NCBI RefSeq assembly: GCF_902459695.1
Contig: NZ_CABPRZ010000005.1
Location: 186,001-250,000 of the forward strand
Reading direction: 5' to 3'
Length of the DNA stretch: 64,000 bases
Source of the DNA: Pandoraea terrae
GTDB taxonomy: Bacteria > Pseudomonadota > Gammaproteobacteria > Burkholderiales > Burkholderiaceae
Positions 45,879 to 56,586 of the stretch are shown here, one piece after another (the stretch's first letter is position 1; each line of letters begins with the position of its first letter). A program made the position numbers and the translations under genes. A model generated the notes under the pieces. That model saw nothing but the letters and a program-made list of their open reading frames with translations. It was not told the DNA's origin and ran no database searches.

Positions 45879-47408
45879 TCAGGCCATGAAGAGCTTGTAC
45901 GCGGGGTTTTCGCTTTCGTCCTGATAAGGATAGCCCAGCGAGGCCAGGAAATCGCGGAACGCCGGCATTTCATCGGGCGGCACTTGCATGCCGACGAGGA
46001 TATTGCTGTAGTCGGCGCCTTGATTCCGGTAATGGAACAGGCTGATGTTCCAGTTCGGGCTCATCGAGGACAGGAACTTCATGAGCGCACCCGGGCGTTC
46101 GGGGAACGTGAAGCGGTAAAGCACTTCTTCCTTCGCCAACGGCGAACGGCCGCCGACCATGTACCGGATGTGCTGCTTTGACAATTCGTCGTTCGACAGA
46201 TCCAGCGTGGCGAAACCGTGGCGCTCGAAGTTCGCGGCGATGCGCGCGGCTTCATCGCGGTTGTGGATCTGCACGCCCACGAAAATATGCGCGCTCGTCG
46301 CTTCGCTGATCCGGTAATTGAACTCGGTGACGTTGCGGCTGCCGACCAGTTCGCAGAAGCGCTTGAAGCTGCCGCGTTCCTCGGGGATCGTGACGGCGAA
46401 GACGCCTTCGCGCGCTTCACCGACTTCGGCGCGTTCGGCGACAAAGCGCAGGCGATCGAAGTTCATGTTTGCGCCCGAGGTAATGGCGACGAGCGTTTCG
46501 CCCTTGAGCTTGTTGCGCTCGGCATAGATCTTGGCGCCGGCGACCGACAGCGCGCCGGAAGGCTCCAGCACGCTGCGCGTGTCCTGGAACACATCCTTGA
46601 TGGCCGCGCAGAGTTGATCCGTATCGACGAGCACGACGTCGTCGAGATACGCCTGGCACAGGCGGAACGTTTCCGCGCCAACGTATTTCACTGCGGTGCC
46701 GTCGGCAAACAGCCCGACATCGGCCAGTTGTACGCGCTCACCTTCGCGCACGGACTGGGCCATGGCGTTGGAATCGACTGACTGTACGCCGATCACCCGG
46801 ATTTCCGGGCGGACAGCTTTGACGTAGGCGGCGACGCCGGCGGCGAGCCCGCCGCCGCCGATCGGTACAAAGATTGCGTGCAGCGCGCCCGGATGTTGGC
46901 GCAGGATTTCCATGGCGATCGTGCCCTGGCCGGCGATGACATCGGGATCGTCGAACGGGGGCACGAAGGTCAGCCCGCGTTCTTCCTGGATCTTCATCGC
47001 GTGCGCGTATGCGTCGCTATACGAGTCGCCCGCGAGCACGACCTCGACGGCGCGCCCGCCGTGGGTCTTGACGGCGTCGATCTTGACCTGTGGCGTGGTG
47101 ACCGGCATGACGATGACCGCCTTGCAGCCGAGTTTCGAGGCAGAGTAGGCAACACCTTGGGCATGATTGCCGGCGGAGGCCGTCAGCACGCCGCGTTCGA
47201 GCGCTTCGGCCGAGAGATTCGCCATCTTGTTGTACGCGCCGCGAATCTTGAAGGAGAACACCGTCTGATTATCTTCGCGCTTCAGGAAAATTCGGTTGTG
47301 CAGGCGCATCGAAAGCGTGCGCGCCAGCTCCAACTCGCTTTCCTTGGCGACGTCGTAGACCTTGGCGGTGAGGATCTTCTTCAGATAATCCGGGGCTGCG
47401 TCTGACAT
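45879..47408 (-). CDS. ilvA: Threonine ammonia-lyase, biosynthetic
   Basis: Converts threonine to 2-oxobutyrate, the first step of isoleucine synthesis. In the 509-aa product the PLP lysine is Lys54 in FSFKIRGAYN, the phosphate loop is in IPIGGGGLAAG (within FVPIGGGGLAAGV), and SAGNHAQGVAYSA is present. Two C-terminal ACT-like domains from about residue 335 allow isoleucine feedback inhibition. The start MSDAAPDYLKKIL at 47408 is standard for Burkholderiales IlvA. Confidence 0.96.
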   Translation of the reverse strand: MSDAAPDYLKKILTAKVYDVAKESELELARTLSMRLHNRIFLKREDNQTVFSFKIRGAYNKMANLSAEALERGVLTASAGNHAQGVAYSASKLGCKAVIVMPVTTPQVKIDAVKTHGGRAVEVVLAGDSYSDAYAHAMKIQEERGLTFVPPFDDPDVIAGQGTIAMEILRQHPGALHAIFVPIGGGGLAAGVAAYVKAVRPEIRVIGVQSVDSNAMAQSVREGERVQLADVGLFADGTAVKYVGAETFRLCQAYLDDVVLVDTDQLCAAIKDVFQDTRSVLEPSGALSVAGAKIYAERNKLKGETLVAITSGANMNFDRLRFVAERAEVGEAREGVFAVTIPEERGSFKRFCELVGSRNVTEFNYRISEATSAHIFVGVQIHNRDEAARIAANFERHGFATLDLSNDELSKQHIRYMVGGRSPLAKEEVLYRFTFPERPGALMKFLSSMSPNWNISLFHYRNQGADYSNILVGMQVPPDEMPAFRDFLASLGYPYQDESENPAYKLFMA

Positions 47409-47519
47409 GATGAGTTCTTCTGTCGGTGAGTGAATCGAAAATGAAAAGGACAATGATAGAGCATCGCGGCCGCTGGGGCGGTCGCGCTGGTCTTTGAGAA
47501 AAACGAGGGTGCGCGCGCC

Positions 47520-48137
47520 CTAACGGAGGTCGTCTGGGGTGTCGATGTCGCGCAGAATACCGGAGTCGTCGACATCGACGAACGTAATGTGCCCGTCGCG
47601 AATGAGCTCGCGCGCGCCGATATCGTCGTCGAGGGCGGCCAGGGCCGCCGTGTGTTCCGGCCCGAAACCCACGGGGTGGCCGCGCTGGCCTTCGAAGCGC
47701 GGGGCCACGATGGCGTCCGGCGAACCCATGGCGTCAATGACCGCGCGAATGGTTGACGTCTTGAGGTAGGGCATGTCGGCGAGCGCCACGAGCCAACCTT
47801 CGAGGTGTTCGAGCCCTGCAGGGGCCGCTTCGAGGCCCGCTTGCACGCCGACGGACAGGCTTGCGCCCATGCCGCGCTTGGTGGCGTGGCTCATGACGAC
47901 TTCACAGCCGGCTTGCAGCAGGAGGTTTTCCAGTTCGGACGAATCGGGGCGCACCACGGCGATCACGCGCGGCAACGCGGCCAGCAGCGCATGGGCGCTG
48001 GCCAGGGCCACGGGGCGGTGATCCGGATCGCCGGGCAACGGCGCCAGCAACTTGTTGCGGCGACCGGCCGCATCGAAGCGGGTACCGAGCCCGCCAGCCA
48101 GTAGAATTGCCACGGGCGGCGTCGGATGTCGGGTCAT
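47520..48137 (-). CDS. MobA/MocA-like nucleotidyltransferase
   Basis: NTP-transferase-fold protein of 205 aa. The N-terminal ILLAGGLGTRFDAAGRRNKLL is the nucleotide-binding loop, and LVALADMPYLKTSTI contains the metal-binding Asp-Met-Pro. RFEGQRGHPVGFG is typical of MocA, which makes molybdopterin cytosine dinucleotide for xanthine-dehydrogenase-type enzymes. It may serve such an enzyme, but none is in the window. The start MTRHPTPPVAILL at 48137 was chosen over a longer frame that would run through the palindromic repeat. Confidence 0.82.
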   Translation of the reverse strand: MTRHPTPPVAILLAGGLGTRFDAAGRRNKLLAPLPGDPDHRPVALASAHALLAALPRVIAVVRPDSSELENLLLQAGCEVVMSHATKRGMGASLSVGVQAGLEAAPAGLEHLEGWLVALADMPYLKTSTIRAVIDAMGSPDAIVAPRFEGQRGHPVGFGPEHTAALAALDDDIGARELIRDGHITFVDVDDSGILRDIDTPDDLR

Positions 48138-48236
48138 AAGACGGCCATTATGCGCCTGTTCGCTCGGTTGCCGCAAATTTGCGGGGCCGGGGGTGAACAC
48201 CGTCGCCTGGGTGGCGGTGGCGTTCTCTCGAGCCGC

Positions 48237-48304
48237 CGGGGCCGCCAACACGGATAATTTTCCTCCGGAAAATCACCCGTATTACCGGCGGCATGCCCCC
48301 AGGG
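48237..48304. repeat. Dispersed extragenic palindrome, copy 2
   Basis: The 60 bases 48241-48300 align without gaps to 7921-7980 with 45 identities. The hairpin tip is TTTTCC, TCC, GGAAAA, keeping the stem of copy 1 through paired changes. Here it lies in the 300-bp divergent gap between the MobA-like and DedA-like genes. Nothing else is recognised in that gap. Confidence 0.75.
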
Positions 48305-48437
48305 GGATACGGGGATTCGCGGGAACCTCCGGCCGTTTTCACGGCCGGATCAGGTTTGCCGGATGCGTCGTACTTGTTCCGCGTGGTTGGGGCGGGTGCA
48401 TGGGCGGGGCTTTTTTCGTTTCTCCTTCAAGGATTGC

Positions 48438-49013
48438 ATGGAGCCGTTTATTCCGTGGCTGTTCGGGCTGCTCGCCCTGCCGACCGTTGGCCTGCCTGCC
48501 ATTTTTCTCATCGCCCTGATTTCCGCCACGCTACTGCCGCTTGGCTCGGAACCGGCGGTTTTCGGATACATCGCCGTCAACCCCGGGATGTTCTGGGCCA
48601 CGATTTTCGTCGCCACCGCCGGCAACACGATTGGCGGCATGATCGACTGGTGGATGGGCTTTGGCGCCAAGCTCGCAGTTGTTCGCGTGCGCAAGCGGCG
48701 TTGGGCGCACGGGCACGCGCGCAATGCCTCGGCCGAACGCCGGGTGAGCCATGGCAAGCCGGCGCTCGGCAAGCGCTACGTTGCCTGGATGCGCCGGCAC
48801 GGTGCGCCCGTCCTGCTGCTTTCCTGGCTGCCCGGGATCGGTGATCCGCTATGCACGCTGGCCGGCTGGCTGCGCCTGCCTTGGCGTACCTGCTTGTTAT
48901 ACATGACGATCGGCAAGTTTTTGCGTTACGTCATCGTCACGACCCTCTTGCTGAACGTGCCGGCAAGCTTCTGGGAAGGGGTTTTTGCGCCGCTCAAGCA
49001 TTTGTTGGCCTGA
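48438..49013 (+). CDS. YqaA/DedA-family (VTT domain) membrane protein
   Basis: Integral membrane protein of 191 aa. MEPFIPWLFGLLALPTVGLP begins a helix; ATLLPLGSEPAVFGYI and TAGNTIGGMIDWWMGF match the YqaA branch of the SNARE-associated/VTT superfamily, and LLLSWLPGIGDPLCTLAGW contains the family's second re-entrant motif. Members are linked to membrane lipid homeostasis, but the substrate of this branch is not settled. AAGGA precedes the ATG. Confidence 0.85.
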   Translation: MEPFIPWLFGLLALPTVGLPAIFLIALISATLLPLGSEPAVFGYIAVNPGMFWATIFVATAGNTIGGMIDWWMGFGAKLAVVRVRKRRWAHGHARNASAERRVSHGKPALGKRYVAWMRRHGAPVLLLSWLPGIGDPLCTLAGWLRLPWRTCLLYMTIGKFLRYVIVTTLLLNVPASFWEGVFAPLKHLLA

Positions 49014-49489
49014 GCGGCGCGGACCGGCGTCAGGCTTTGCCCGGCTCACGACCGCTTTGCCTCCCGGGTCCTGAGCCGATAAAGTGGCTGACGCGAACGC
49101 CAAACCCCGATCCGGCCCCAAAAATAGCACCGATAACATGGCCACTCCACGTGTTGCGGTGCAATGCAGTACAATTCCGGGTACATCTCCTAATCAGCCG
49201 GAACAAAGATCTGGGCATGCGCTTTTTCTGCTTTACCCCCCTGTGCCGCGCGGTGCGTCCGATGGCCCAAGCGCCCGGCGTGCGCCGCGCTCTGCTGGCC
49301 GACGGACACAACCCGTCGCCGGTGTCTTCGCACGGCAGTTGGCGATCTCGTTGATCGCTGCCGGTGCACGCGCCATTCCCGCGTGGGGCCGGCATTCCAA
49401 GCGCACACCCAAAACCTGTAATATTCCGGCGCGTCTCGCGAGACGAACGCCGACGGCGGATGCACCGCCGCACTGACGAGCCCGACAAG
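49014..49489 (+). other. Gap upstream of the FAD/Fe-S dehydrogenase, no gene seen
   Basis: 476 bp without a credible gene. A TACAAT box near 49169-49174 could be a -10 for the dehydrogenase, but no matching -35 was clear. In-frame open codons continue upstream of the chosen start without conserved sequence. Confidence 0.4.
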
Positions 49490-52400
49490 ATGAACGCACC
49501 CTTGCCCGCATTCGAGCCGCACGACGCCAAGCACGCCGTGGCCGCCCAGCCGCCCCGCCTGCGCGAGATTCCCTACAACTACACCTCGTTCTCGGATCGC
49601 GAAATCGTCATCCGGTTGCTGGGCGAAGACGCCTGGGGCATTCTCGACGAACTCCGCAGCGAGCGCCGTACCGGCCGCTCGGCCCGCATGCTGTATGAAG
49701 TGCTCGGCGACATCTGGGTCGTGCGCCGCAATCCGTACCTCCAGGACGACCTGCTTGACAACCCGAAGCGCCGCAAGCTGCTGATCGACGCCCTCCATCA
49801 CCGCCTGACAGAAATCGAGAAACGCCGCCGCGCCGACGTCGCAGAACATGCCGACGAAACCGGCCGCGAACGCGCCGAGCGGGTCGAACAATTGACCATC
49901 GCCGCGCGCCGCGCCGTCGAAGCGTTTGCCGGCGAGTTCGACAAAATGGCTGAACTGCGCCGCCGTACCCAGCGTGTGCTCGGCAAGACCACGGCTCGCG
50001 ACAACATCAAGTTCGACGGCCTGTCGCGCGTCTCGCACGTCACCGATGCCACCGACTGGCGCGTTGAATACCCATTTGTCGTCCTCACCCCCGACAGCGA
50101 AGAAGAAATGGCGGCGCTCATCAAGGGCTGCTTCGAACTCGGCCTGACCGTCATCCCGCGCGGAGGCGGTACCGGCTACACCGGCGGCGCCATCCCGCTC
50201 ACGCCCTTTTCGGCCGTCATCAACACCGAAAAACTTGAATTTCTCGGCGACGTCGAATTCATCGAACTGCCGGGCGTGGCCAAACCCGTCGCCACCATTT
50301 TCTCGGGGGCAGGCGTTGTCACGCGTCGCGTGGCCGATGCCGCCGATCGCGCCGGCCTCGTCTTCGCCGTCGATCCGACCTCGATCGACGCCTCGTGCAT
50401 CGGCGGCAACGTCGCCATGAACGCCGGCGGCAAGAAGGCCGTGCTGTGGGGCACCGCCCTCGACAACCTCGCCTGGTGGCGCATGGTCGACCCGCAGGGC
50501 GATTGGCTTGAAGTCACCCGCCTCGACCATAACCTCGGCAAGATCCACGACATTCCGGTCGCGCGCTTCGAACTCAAATGGTTCGACGGCAACCAGCCGC
50601 CCGGCGCCAAGCTGCTGCGCTCGGAACTGCTCGAAATCGAAGGCAAGCGCTTCCGCAAGGAAGGCCTCGGCAAGGACGTCACCGACAAGTTCCTCGCCGG
50701 ACTGCCCGGCATCCAGAAGGAAGGCTGCGACGGGCTGATCACGAGCGCCCGCTGGATCCTGCACAAGATGCCCGCGCACACGCGTACCGTCTGCCTCGAA
50801 TTCTTCGGCCAGGCGCGTGAAGCCATTCCCAGCATCGTCGAGATCAAGGATTACATGTTCGCGCAGACCGCGGCCGGCGGCGCGATCCTGGCCGGTCTCG
50901 AACATCTCGACGAACGCTACCTGCGCGCCGTGGGCTACGCTACCAAATCGAAGCGCAACGCCTTTCCGAAGATGGTCCTGATCGGCGATATCGTCGGCGA
51001 CGACGATAATGCCGTTGCACAGGCGACCTCGGAAGTCATCCGACTGGCCAACGCCAAGAGCGGAGAAGGCTTCGTGGCCGTGTCGGCCGAAGCCCGCAAG
51101 AAGTTCTGGCTCGACCGCTCGCGCACCGCCGCCATCGCCAAGCATACCAACGCCTTCAAGATCAACGAAGACGTCGTGATCCCCCTGCCGCGCATGGGGG
51201 AGTACACCGACCACATCGAACGCATCAACATCGAGCTGTCGCTGAAGAACAAGCTGCAACTCGTCGATGCGCTCGAAACCTTCTTCGAAGCCGGCAACCT
51301 GCCGCTGGGCAAGACCGACGACGCCAACGAGATTCCGTCGGCAGAACTGCTTGAAGACCGCGTGCAGAGCGCCCTGACGCTCCTGCGCGACGTGCGCGCG
51401 CGCTGGGCGTTCCTGCGTGACAATTTCGAAATGCCGCTCGCCGAGGCGATTCCGCTGCTCAACCGCAACGGCATCCGCGAGATCAATGTCGCGCTGAACG
51501 ACCGCCTCAACAAGCACCCGGAAACACGCCTGATCGACCTGCTGCAGGATCGCACGATCCGCATCTCGTGGAAGACCGAACTGCGCGGCGAACTGCGCCA
51601 GATCTTCAACGGCGGTGAATTCAAGCCGATCCTCGACGAAGCGCAAGCCATCCACAAGCGCGTGCTGCATGGCCGCGTGTTCGTCGCGCTGCACATGCAC
51701 GCCGGCGACGGCAACGTTCACACGAACATCCCGGTCAACTCGGACAATTACGAGATGCTCCAGGACGCCCACAAGGCGGTCGCGCGCATCATGAACATCG
51801 CGCGCTCGCTCGACGGTGTCATCTCGGGCGAACACGGCATCGGCATCACCAAGCTCGAATTCCTGACGGAGGACGAGATCGGCGAGTTTCGCGCGTACAA
51901 GCAGCGGGTCGATCCGGAAGGGCGCTTCAACAAGGGCAAGCTTCTCGACATGCCCGAACTGCCGGCCGATCTGCGCAATGCCTATACGCCGAGCTTCGGC
52001 TTGATGGGCTACGAATCGCTCATCATGCAGCAGTCGGATATCGGCGCAATCGCCGACAGCGTCAAGGACTGCCTGCGCTGCGGCAAGTGCAAGCCGGTTT
52101 GCGCCACCCATGTGCCGCGCGCCAACCTCCTGTACAGCCCGCGCAACAAGATTCTCGCCACGTCGCTGCTGATCGAGGCGTTCCTGTACGAGGAACAGAC
52201 CCGCCGTGGCGTGTCGATCAAGCACTGGGATGAATTCAACGATGTGGCCGACCACTGCACGGTCTGTCACAAGTGCGTCACCCCGTGCCCGGTCAAGATC
52301 GACTTCGGCGACGTGACGATGAACATGCGCAATCTGCTGCGCAAGATGGGCAAGAAGAAGTTCAATCCGGGCTCGGCGGCCGGCATGTTCTTCCTCAACG

Positions 52401-53485
52401 CGACCAATCCCGAGACCATCAATCTCACCCGCAAGGTGATGATCGACTGGGGCTACCGCGCCCAGCGTTTCGGCAACGATCTGTTCAAGAAATTCGCGAA
52501 GAAGCAGACGGCGCGCCCGCCCGCCACGGTCGGCAAGCCGCCGGTGCGCGAGCAGGTCGTGCACTTCGTCAACAAGAAGATGCCGGGCAATCTGCCCAAG
52601 AAGACCGCCCGCGCGCTGCTCGATATCGAGGATAACAAGATCGTCCCGATCATCCGCAATCCGAAGACGACGACTGTCGACTCGGAAGCGGTGTTCTACT
52701 TCCCGGGCTGCGGCTCGGAACGCCTGTTCTCGCAAGTCGGCCTTGCGACCCAGGCGATGCTGTGGAATGTCGGCGTGCAAACCGTGCTGCCGCCGGGGTA
52801 TCTCTGCTGCGGCTATCCGCAACGCGGCTCGGGGCAGGGTGACAAGGCCGAGAAGATCGTGACGGACAACCGCGTGCTGTTCCATCGCGTGGCCAACACG
52901 CTCAACTACCTCGACATCAAGACAGTCGTGGTGTCGTGCGGGACTTGCTACGACCAGCTCGCCGGCTATGAATTCGAGAAAATCTTCCCCGGATGCCGCA
53001 TCATCGACATCCACGAGTTCCTGCTCGAGAAGGGCGTGCATCTCGATGGCGTGAGTGGTACGCGCTACATGTATCACGACCCGTGCCATACGCCGATCAA
53101 GACGATGGATCCGGTCAAGCTCGTGAACCAGTTGATGGGCAGCGAGCACGACGGCTACAAGATCGAAAAAAACGACCGGTGCTGCGGTGAGTCGGGTACG
53201 CTGGCGGTCACGCGGCCGGACATCTCGACGCAGATCCGTTTCCGCAAGGAAGAGGAAATGCGCAAGGGTGCGGACAAGCTGCGCGCCGACGGCGGCACCG
53301 AGCAGGTCAAGATCCTGACCAGCTGCCCGTCGTGCCTGCAAGGCCTGTCGCGATACAACGAAGACGCCAACGTCGAGGCCGACTACATCGTGGTCGAAAT
53401 CGCCAGGCACGTCCTCGGCAACGATTGGCTGGTGGACTACGTCAAGGACGCCAACAACGGCGGTATCGAGCGCGTACTGGTGTAA
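49490..53485 (+). CDS. Fused FAD-linked oxidase / Fe-S (CCG-domain) dehydrogenase (DUF3683 type)
   Basis: A 1331-aa single-chain relative of glycolate oxidase and D-lactate dehydrogenase (GlcDEF, Dld-II), which most bacteria encode as separate subunits. A DUF3683-like N-terminal part comes first. The FAD-binding motif [17 protein letters not shown] lies near residue 223, and the FAD-oxidase C domain has [16 protein letters not shown]. Two 4Fe-4S sites follow: [11 protein letters not shown] near 863 and [12 protein letters not shown] near 923. Two CCG domains ([33 protein letters not shown]) close the protein. It probably oxidises a 2-hydroxy acid and feeds electrons to quinone; the substrate is unknown. 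ATG 49490 precedes the conserved part. Confidence 0.88.
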   Translation: MNAPLPAFEPHDAKHAVAAQPPRLREIPYNYTSFSDREIVIRLLGEDAWGILDELRSERRTGRSARMLYEVLGDIWVVRRNPYLQDDLLDNPKRRKLLIDALHHRLTEIEKRRRADVAEHADETGRERAERVEQLTIAARRAVEAFAGEFDKMAELRRRTQRVLGKTTARDNIKFDGLSRVSHVTDATDWRVEYPFVVLTPDSEEEMAALIKGCFELGLTVIPRGGGTGYTGGAIPLTPFSAVINTEKLEFLGDVEFIELPGVAKPVATIFSGAGVVTRRVADAADRAGLVFAVDPTSIDASCIGGNVAMNAGGKKAVLWGTALDNLAWWRMVDPQGDWLEVTRLDHNLGKIHDIPVARFELKWFDGNQPPGAKLLRSELLEIEGKRFRKEGLGKDVTDKFLAGLPGIQKEGCDGLITSARWILHKMPAHTRTVCLEFFGQAREAIPSIVEIKDYMFAQTAAGGAILAGLEHLDERYLRAVGYATKSKRNAFPKMVLIGDIVGDDDNAVAQATSEVIRLANAKSGEGFVAVSAEARKKFWLDRSRTAAIAKHTNAFKINEDVVIPLPRMGEYTDHIERINIELSLKNKLQLVDALETFFEAGNLPLGKTDDANEIPSAELLEDRVQSALTLLRDVRARWAFLRDNFEMPLAEAIPLLNRNGIREINVALNDRLNKHPETRLIDLLQDRTIRISWKTELRGELRQIFNGGEFKPILDEAQAIHKRVLHGRVFVALHMHAGDGNVHTNIPVNSDNYEMLQDAHKAVARIMNIARSLDGVISGEHGIGITKLEFLTEDEIGEFRAYKQRVDPEGRFNKGKLLDMPELPADLRNAYTPSFGLMGYESLIMQQSDIGAIADSVKDCLRCGKCKPVCATHVPRANLLYSPRNKILATSLLIEAFLYEEQTRRGVSIKHWDEFNDVADHCTVCHKCVTPCPVKIDFGDVTMNMRNLLRKMGKKKFNPGSAAGMFFLNATNPETINLTRKVMIDWGYRAQRFGNDLFKKFAKKQTARPPATVGKPPVREQVVHFVNKKMPGNLPKKTARALLDIEDNKIVPIIRNPKTTTVDSEAVFYFPGCGSERLFSQVGLATQAMLWNVGVQTVLPPGYLCCGYPQRGSGQGDKAEKIVTDNRVLFHRVANTLNYLDIKTVVVSCGTCYDQLAGYEFEKIFPGCRIIDIHEFLLEKGVHLDGVSGTRYMYHDPCHTPIKTMDPVKLVNQLMGSEHDGYKIEKNDRCCGESGTLAVTRPDISTQIRFRKEEEMRKGADKLRADGGTEQVKILTSCPSCLQGLSRYNEDANVEADYIVVEIARHVLGNDWLVDYVKDANNGGIERVLV

Positions 53486-53528
53486 GACGCCTCGGACTCG
53501 TCCGCCGGTTGCACAATGAGGAGATCGC

Positions 53529-53960
53529 ATGGATTGTCCGTTTTGCGCCGGCGACGGCGGCGAGGTGGTGTGGCGCGACGCCGTGCTGCGCGTGGTGTTG
53601 GCCGATGAACCCGGCTATCCGGGCTTCTGCCGGGTGGTGTGGGGGGCGCACGTGGCCGAGATGAGCGATCTGCCGGGCGCGGCGCGCGAACACGTGATGC
53701 GCACGGTGTTTGCCGTCGAGAAGGCACTGCGCGCCGTGCTCGCGCCGCACAAGGTCAATGTCGCGAGTCTCGGCAACATGGTGCCGCACGTCCACTGGCA
53801 TGTCATTCCGCGCTTTCGCGACGACGCGCATTTTCCCGGTTCGGTCTGGAGCGCGCCGCAACGCCAGGCGGAGGGTGCAGCGATCGAGGCGCGCCGGGCG
53901 CAATTGCCCGCCCTTCGTGCGGCGATCGTGGCAGAATTGAAGCAACTGCCGGCCGCCTGA
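53529..53960 (+). CDS. HIT-family hydrolase
   Basis: Histidine-triad nucleotide-binding protein of 143 aa. The catalytic motif PHVHWHVIPR has its three His at 87, 89 and 91; the N-terminal MDCPFC with a CxxC-like pair is common in this bacterial group. It likely cleaves nucleoside phosphoramidates or dinucleoside polyphosphates. GAGGAG lies seven bases before the ATG. It follows the dehydrogenase by 43 bp. Confidence 0.9.
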   Translation: MDCPFCAGDGGEVVWRDAVLRVVLADEPGYPGFCRVVWGAHVAEMSDLPGAAREHVMRTVFAVEKALRAVLAPHKVNVASLGNMVPHVHWHVIPRFRDDAHFPGSVWSAPQRQAEGAAIEARRAQLPALRAAIVAELKQLPAA

Positions 53961-54124
53961 GGCCGGTCACCGCGGCACCCGGGTTCGTCCGGCCCCGGCC
54001 TGCCGCCCGGCGGCCGCGACTATGCCGGCCGCAGATTCGCCGTTTGCGCCACGCACCGCAGCGGCTATACTGCCGGGCCGGCGCGCTTTCCCGACGCGCC
54101 GTCTTCGAGCTTTCTGGAGCGCCC

Positions 54125-54562
54125 ATGGCTGGCCTGGATAAAGACACGCCCATTCCCGTATCGCTGACGCTGCACCGCGCCTCGCGTGTGCTGGAGCTCG
54201 GCTACGATGACGGCCGCACGTTCCGCCTGCCGTTCGAGTTCCTGCGCGTGCTCTCGCCGTCGGCGGAAGTGCGCGGTCACGGGCCGGGTCAGGAAACGTT
54301 GCAAACCGGCAAGCGGGAGGTCGAACTGACGGGCCTGGAGCCGGTCGGCAACTACGCGGTGCGGCCGGTTTTCTCGGACGGCCACGACACCGGCATCTAC
54401 TCGTGGGATTACCTCTATGACCTGTGCGTCCGGCAGGACGCACTGTGGATGGAATACCTGGGCAAGCTCGCCGAGGCGGGCCTCGACCGCGACGCGCCGA
54501 TGGGTGCGCCGGCGGGCGCCGGCGGCCATGGCCACGGCGGCGGGTGCGGTCACCACCATTGA
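54125..54562 (+). CDS. DUF971 protein with His-rich tail
   Basis: A 145-aa protein with a DUF971 core: LTLHRASRVLELGYDDG, FRLPFEFLRVLSPSAEV and DGHDTGIYSWDYLYDLC. In other bacteria this domain is linked with iron-sulfur cluster or Mrp-type proteins. The C-terminus GGHGHGGGCGHHH is a likely metal-binding tail. It is 44 bp upstream of ubiE, a linkage common in betaproteobacteria, and may support quinone biosynthesis. Confidence 0.85.
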   Translation: MAGLDKDTPIPVSLTLHRASRVLELGYDDGRTFRLPFEFLRVLSPSAEVRGHGPGQETLQTGKREVELTGLEPVGNYAVRPVFSDGHDTGIYSWDYLYDLCVRQDALWMEYLGKLAEAGLDRDAPMGAPAGAGGHGHGGGCGHHH

Positions 54563-54606
54563 GGCCCTGGCGGCGCCGTGCGCCGCGTCACTAATTGGAG
54601 AATGCA

Positions 54607-55338
54607 ATGGGCCAGACCCATTTCGGATATCAAACCGTCGACGAGCAGGAGAAGGCCGGCAAAGTCGCCGAAGTCTTCCATTCGGTCGCCGGCAAGTACG
54701 ACCTCATGAACGACTTGATGTCGGGTGGCCTGCACCGCATCTGGAAAGCGTTTACGATCGGCCGCGCTGCCGTGCGCCCCGGCTTCAAGGTGCTCGATAT
54801 CGCGGGCGGCACGGGCGACCTGTCGCGCGTGTTTGCCCGGCAGGCGGGCCCGACCGGCGAAGTCTGGCTCACGGATATCAACGAGTCGATGCTGCGCGTG
54901 GGGCGCGACCGCCTGCTCGACGGCGGCCAGATCACGCCGGCGCTGCTGTGCGACGCCGAGAAGCTGCCGTTCCCGTCGAACTATTTCGACGTCGTCACGG
55001 TTGCCTTCGGACTGCGCAACATGACGCACAAGGAGGCCGCGCTGGCCGAGATGCGGCGCGTCATCAAGCCGGGCGGAAAAGTCATGGTCCTCGAGTTCTC
55101 GAAAGTCTGGCAACCGCTCGAAAAGGTGTACGACACCTATTCGTTCAAGGTCCTGCCATGGCTGGGTTCGCGTTTTGCAGGCGATGCCGAAAGCTACCGT
55201 TATCTGGCCGAATCCATTCGTATGCACCCCGATCAGGAAACACTGAAAAGCATGATGGAGGGCGTGGGGCTGGAGCGTGTGGAGTATCACAACCTGACGG
55301 CCGGCGTGGTTGCGCTGCACATCGGCAGAAAATTCTGA
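54607..55338 (+). CDS. ubiE: Ubiquinone/menaquinone C-methyltransferase
   Basis: SAM-dependent C-methylation of the quinone ring in ubiquinone (and demethylmenaquinone) synthesis. The 243-aa product has [20 protein letters not shown], the SAM loop [20 protein letters not shown] and [11 protein letters not shown]. The final [12 protein letters not shown] is typical. ATG 54607 has GGAG upstream. The cluster ubiE-Tim44-ubiJ-ubiB gathers genes of the ubiquinone pathway. Confidence 0.97.
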   Translation: MGQTHFGYQTVDEQEKAGKVAEVFHSVAGKYDLMNDLMSGGLHRIWKAFTIGRAAVRPGFKVLDIAGGTGDLSRVFARQAGPTGEVWLTDINESMLRVGRDRLLDGGQITPALLCDAEKLPFPSNYFDVVTVAFGLRNMTHKEAALAEMRRVIKPGGKVMVLEFSKVWQPLEKVYDTYSFKVLPWLGSRFAGDAESYRYLAESIRMHPDQETLKSMMEGVGLERVEYHNLTAGVVALHIGRKF

Positions 55339-55432
55339 ACGGGCGTCTGCAACACGGCCTTTCGGCGCGGTGAACCAAACGCCGCGCGGAGTGTCTATCG
55401 ACGACACCTGATAATTACGGAGAACCAGAGCG

Positions 55433-56416
55433 ATGTTCCAGTTTTTGAAAAACAAGCTGTTGTTAGGCGTGGTGGCCGGCGTGATTGCGGTCGGCATGAC
55501 GATCGCCGACGCAGATGCCAAGCGCGTGGGCGGCGGCCGGAGCATCGGCAAGCAGTCCAACACGGTTACGCAACGTCAAACGGCGCCGCAACAGCCGGCG
55601 CAAGCCGCCCCGCAGAGTTCGCCGCAGCAGGCTGCACCGGCCGCGGCCGGCGCAGGTGCGGCCGGCGCCGCAGCCGCCAAGCCGGCCGGCAACCGCTGGC
55701 TGGGGCCCCTGGCCGGCATCGCCGCCGGCCTCGGTATTGCAGCGCTGCTGTCGCACTTCGGCCTGGGTGGCGCCTTCGCGAGCATGATGGCTAACGTCAT
55801 CGTGATTGCGCTGATTGCTTTCGCCGTGCTCTGGCTGATCCGGCGCTTGCGCGGCAACAAGGCGCAGCAACCGGCCTACGCGGGCGCGGGGGCCGGCGAC
55901 GCGGGTCAGCAGACGCTGCGTCAGGGTTGGGACAATTCGCCTTCGCAGCCGGCGCAATCGATGCAATCGGCTGCAGGTTCGGCCGCCGCGCCGGTGGCCG
56001 CCGCCGGGGCTGCCGCTGTCGCTGCCGCGCAGCCGTGGGGGGTGCCGAGCGATTTCGACACGGAAGGCTTCCTGCGCCACGCGAAAGTCAACTTCGTGCG
56101 CCTGCAGGCGGCCTGGGATGCCGGCAATCTGCCTGACATCCGCGAGTTCACCACGCCGGAAATGTTTGCCGAGATCAAGCTCGATTTCAACGATCGCGGT
56201 GCGGGCACGAACCGCACCGACGTCGTGAAGCTCGACGCCGAATTGCTCGGCATCGAACCGCAGGGCGGGGATTATCTGGCGAGCGTGCGGTTCTCGGGCC
56301 TGCTGCGCGAAACGGAAAACGGCGCCGCCGAACCGTTCGCCGAGGTCTGGAACCTGATCAAGCCGCAGCAAGGCAACGCCGGCTGGCTGCTGGCCGGTAT
56401 CCAGCAGGTCAACTAA
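55433..56416 (+). CDS. Tim44-like domain membrane protein
   Basis: A 327-aa protein with an N-terminal hydrophobic signal/anchor (LLLGVVAGVIAVGMTIADA), a Gln/Pro/Ala linker, two membrane segments near residues 85-105 and 115-138, and a C-terminal Tim44-like domain from about residue 205 (DTEGFLRHAKVNFVRLQAAW). The domain resembles mitochondrial Tim44 and MRPL45 and binds membranes or proteins; the bacterial role is not established. It is placed between ubiE and ubiJ in many betaproteobacteria. A strong terminator follows. Confidence 0.88.
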   Translation: MFQFLKNKLLLGVVAGVIAVGMTIADADAKRVGGGRSIGKQSNTVTQRQTAPQQPAQAAPQSSPQQAAPAAAGAGAAGAAAAKPAGNRWLGPLAGIAAGLGIAALLSHFGLGGAFASMMANVIVIALIAFAVLWLIRRLRGNKAQQPAYAGAGAGDAGQQTLRQGWDNSPSQPAQSMQSAAGSAAAPVAAAGAAAVAAAQPWGVPSDFDTEGFLRHAKVNFVRLQAAWDAGNLPDIREFTTPEMFAEIKLDFNDRGAGTNRTDVVKLDAELLGIEPQGGDYLASVRFSGLLRETENGAAEPFAEVWNLIKPQQGNAGWLLAGIQQVN

Positions 56417-56441
56417 GTCCGGCAACGTGCCGTACAATAAG

Positions 56442-56468
56442 AGCCCGCGCTAACGCGCGGGCTTTTTT
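56442..56468 (+). terminator. Intrinsic terminator after the Tim44-like gene
   Basis: AGCCCGCGC (56442-56450), loop TAAC, GCGCGGGCT (56455-56463), then a T-run to 56468. It separates ubiE and the Tim44-like gene from ubiJ and ubiB. Confidence 0.92.
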
Positions 56469-56586
56469 GTTTGCGGTGCCGGATTGGCGCCGCCGATGCC
56501 GCCCCAAGCTTCACAGGCCGCCGCCGCGGCGCCCGCTTCGGATCGCCGATCGGTGCGCGCGCGTCGCCGCCTGTCCACCCTTGCCC

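Noticed and set aside
49190-53530. A 1446-codon open frame antisense to the FAD/Fe-S dehydrogenase
   Set aside because: Composition is skewed (rich in Arg, His, Asp, Val) as expected when the opposite strand of a GC-rich gene is read; the plus-strand product has clear domains.
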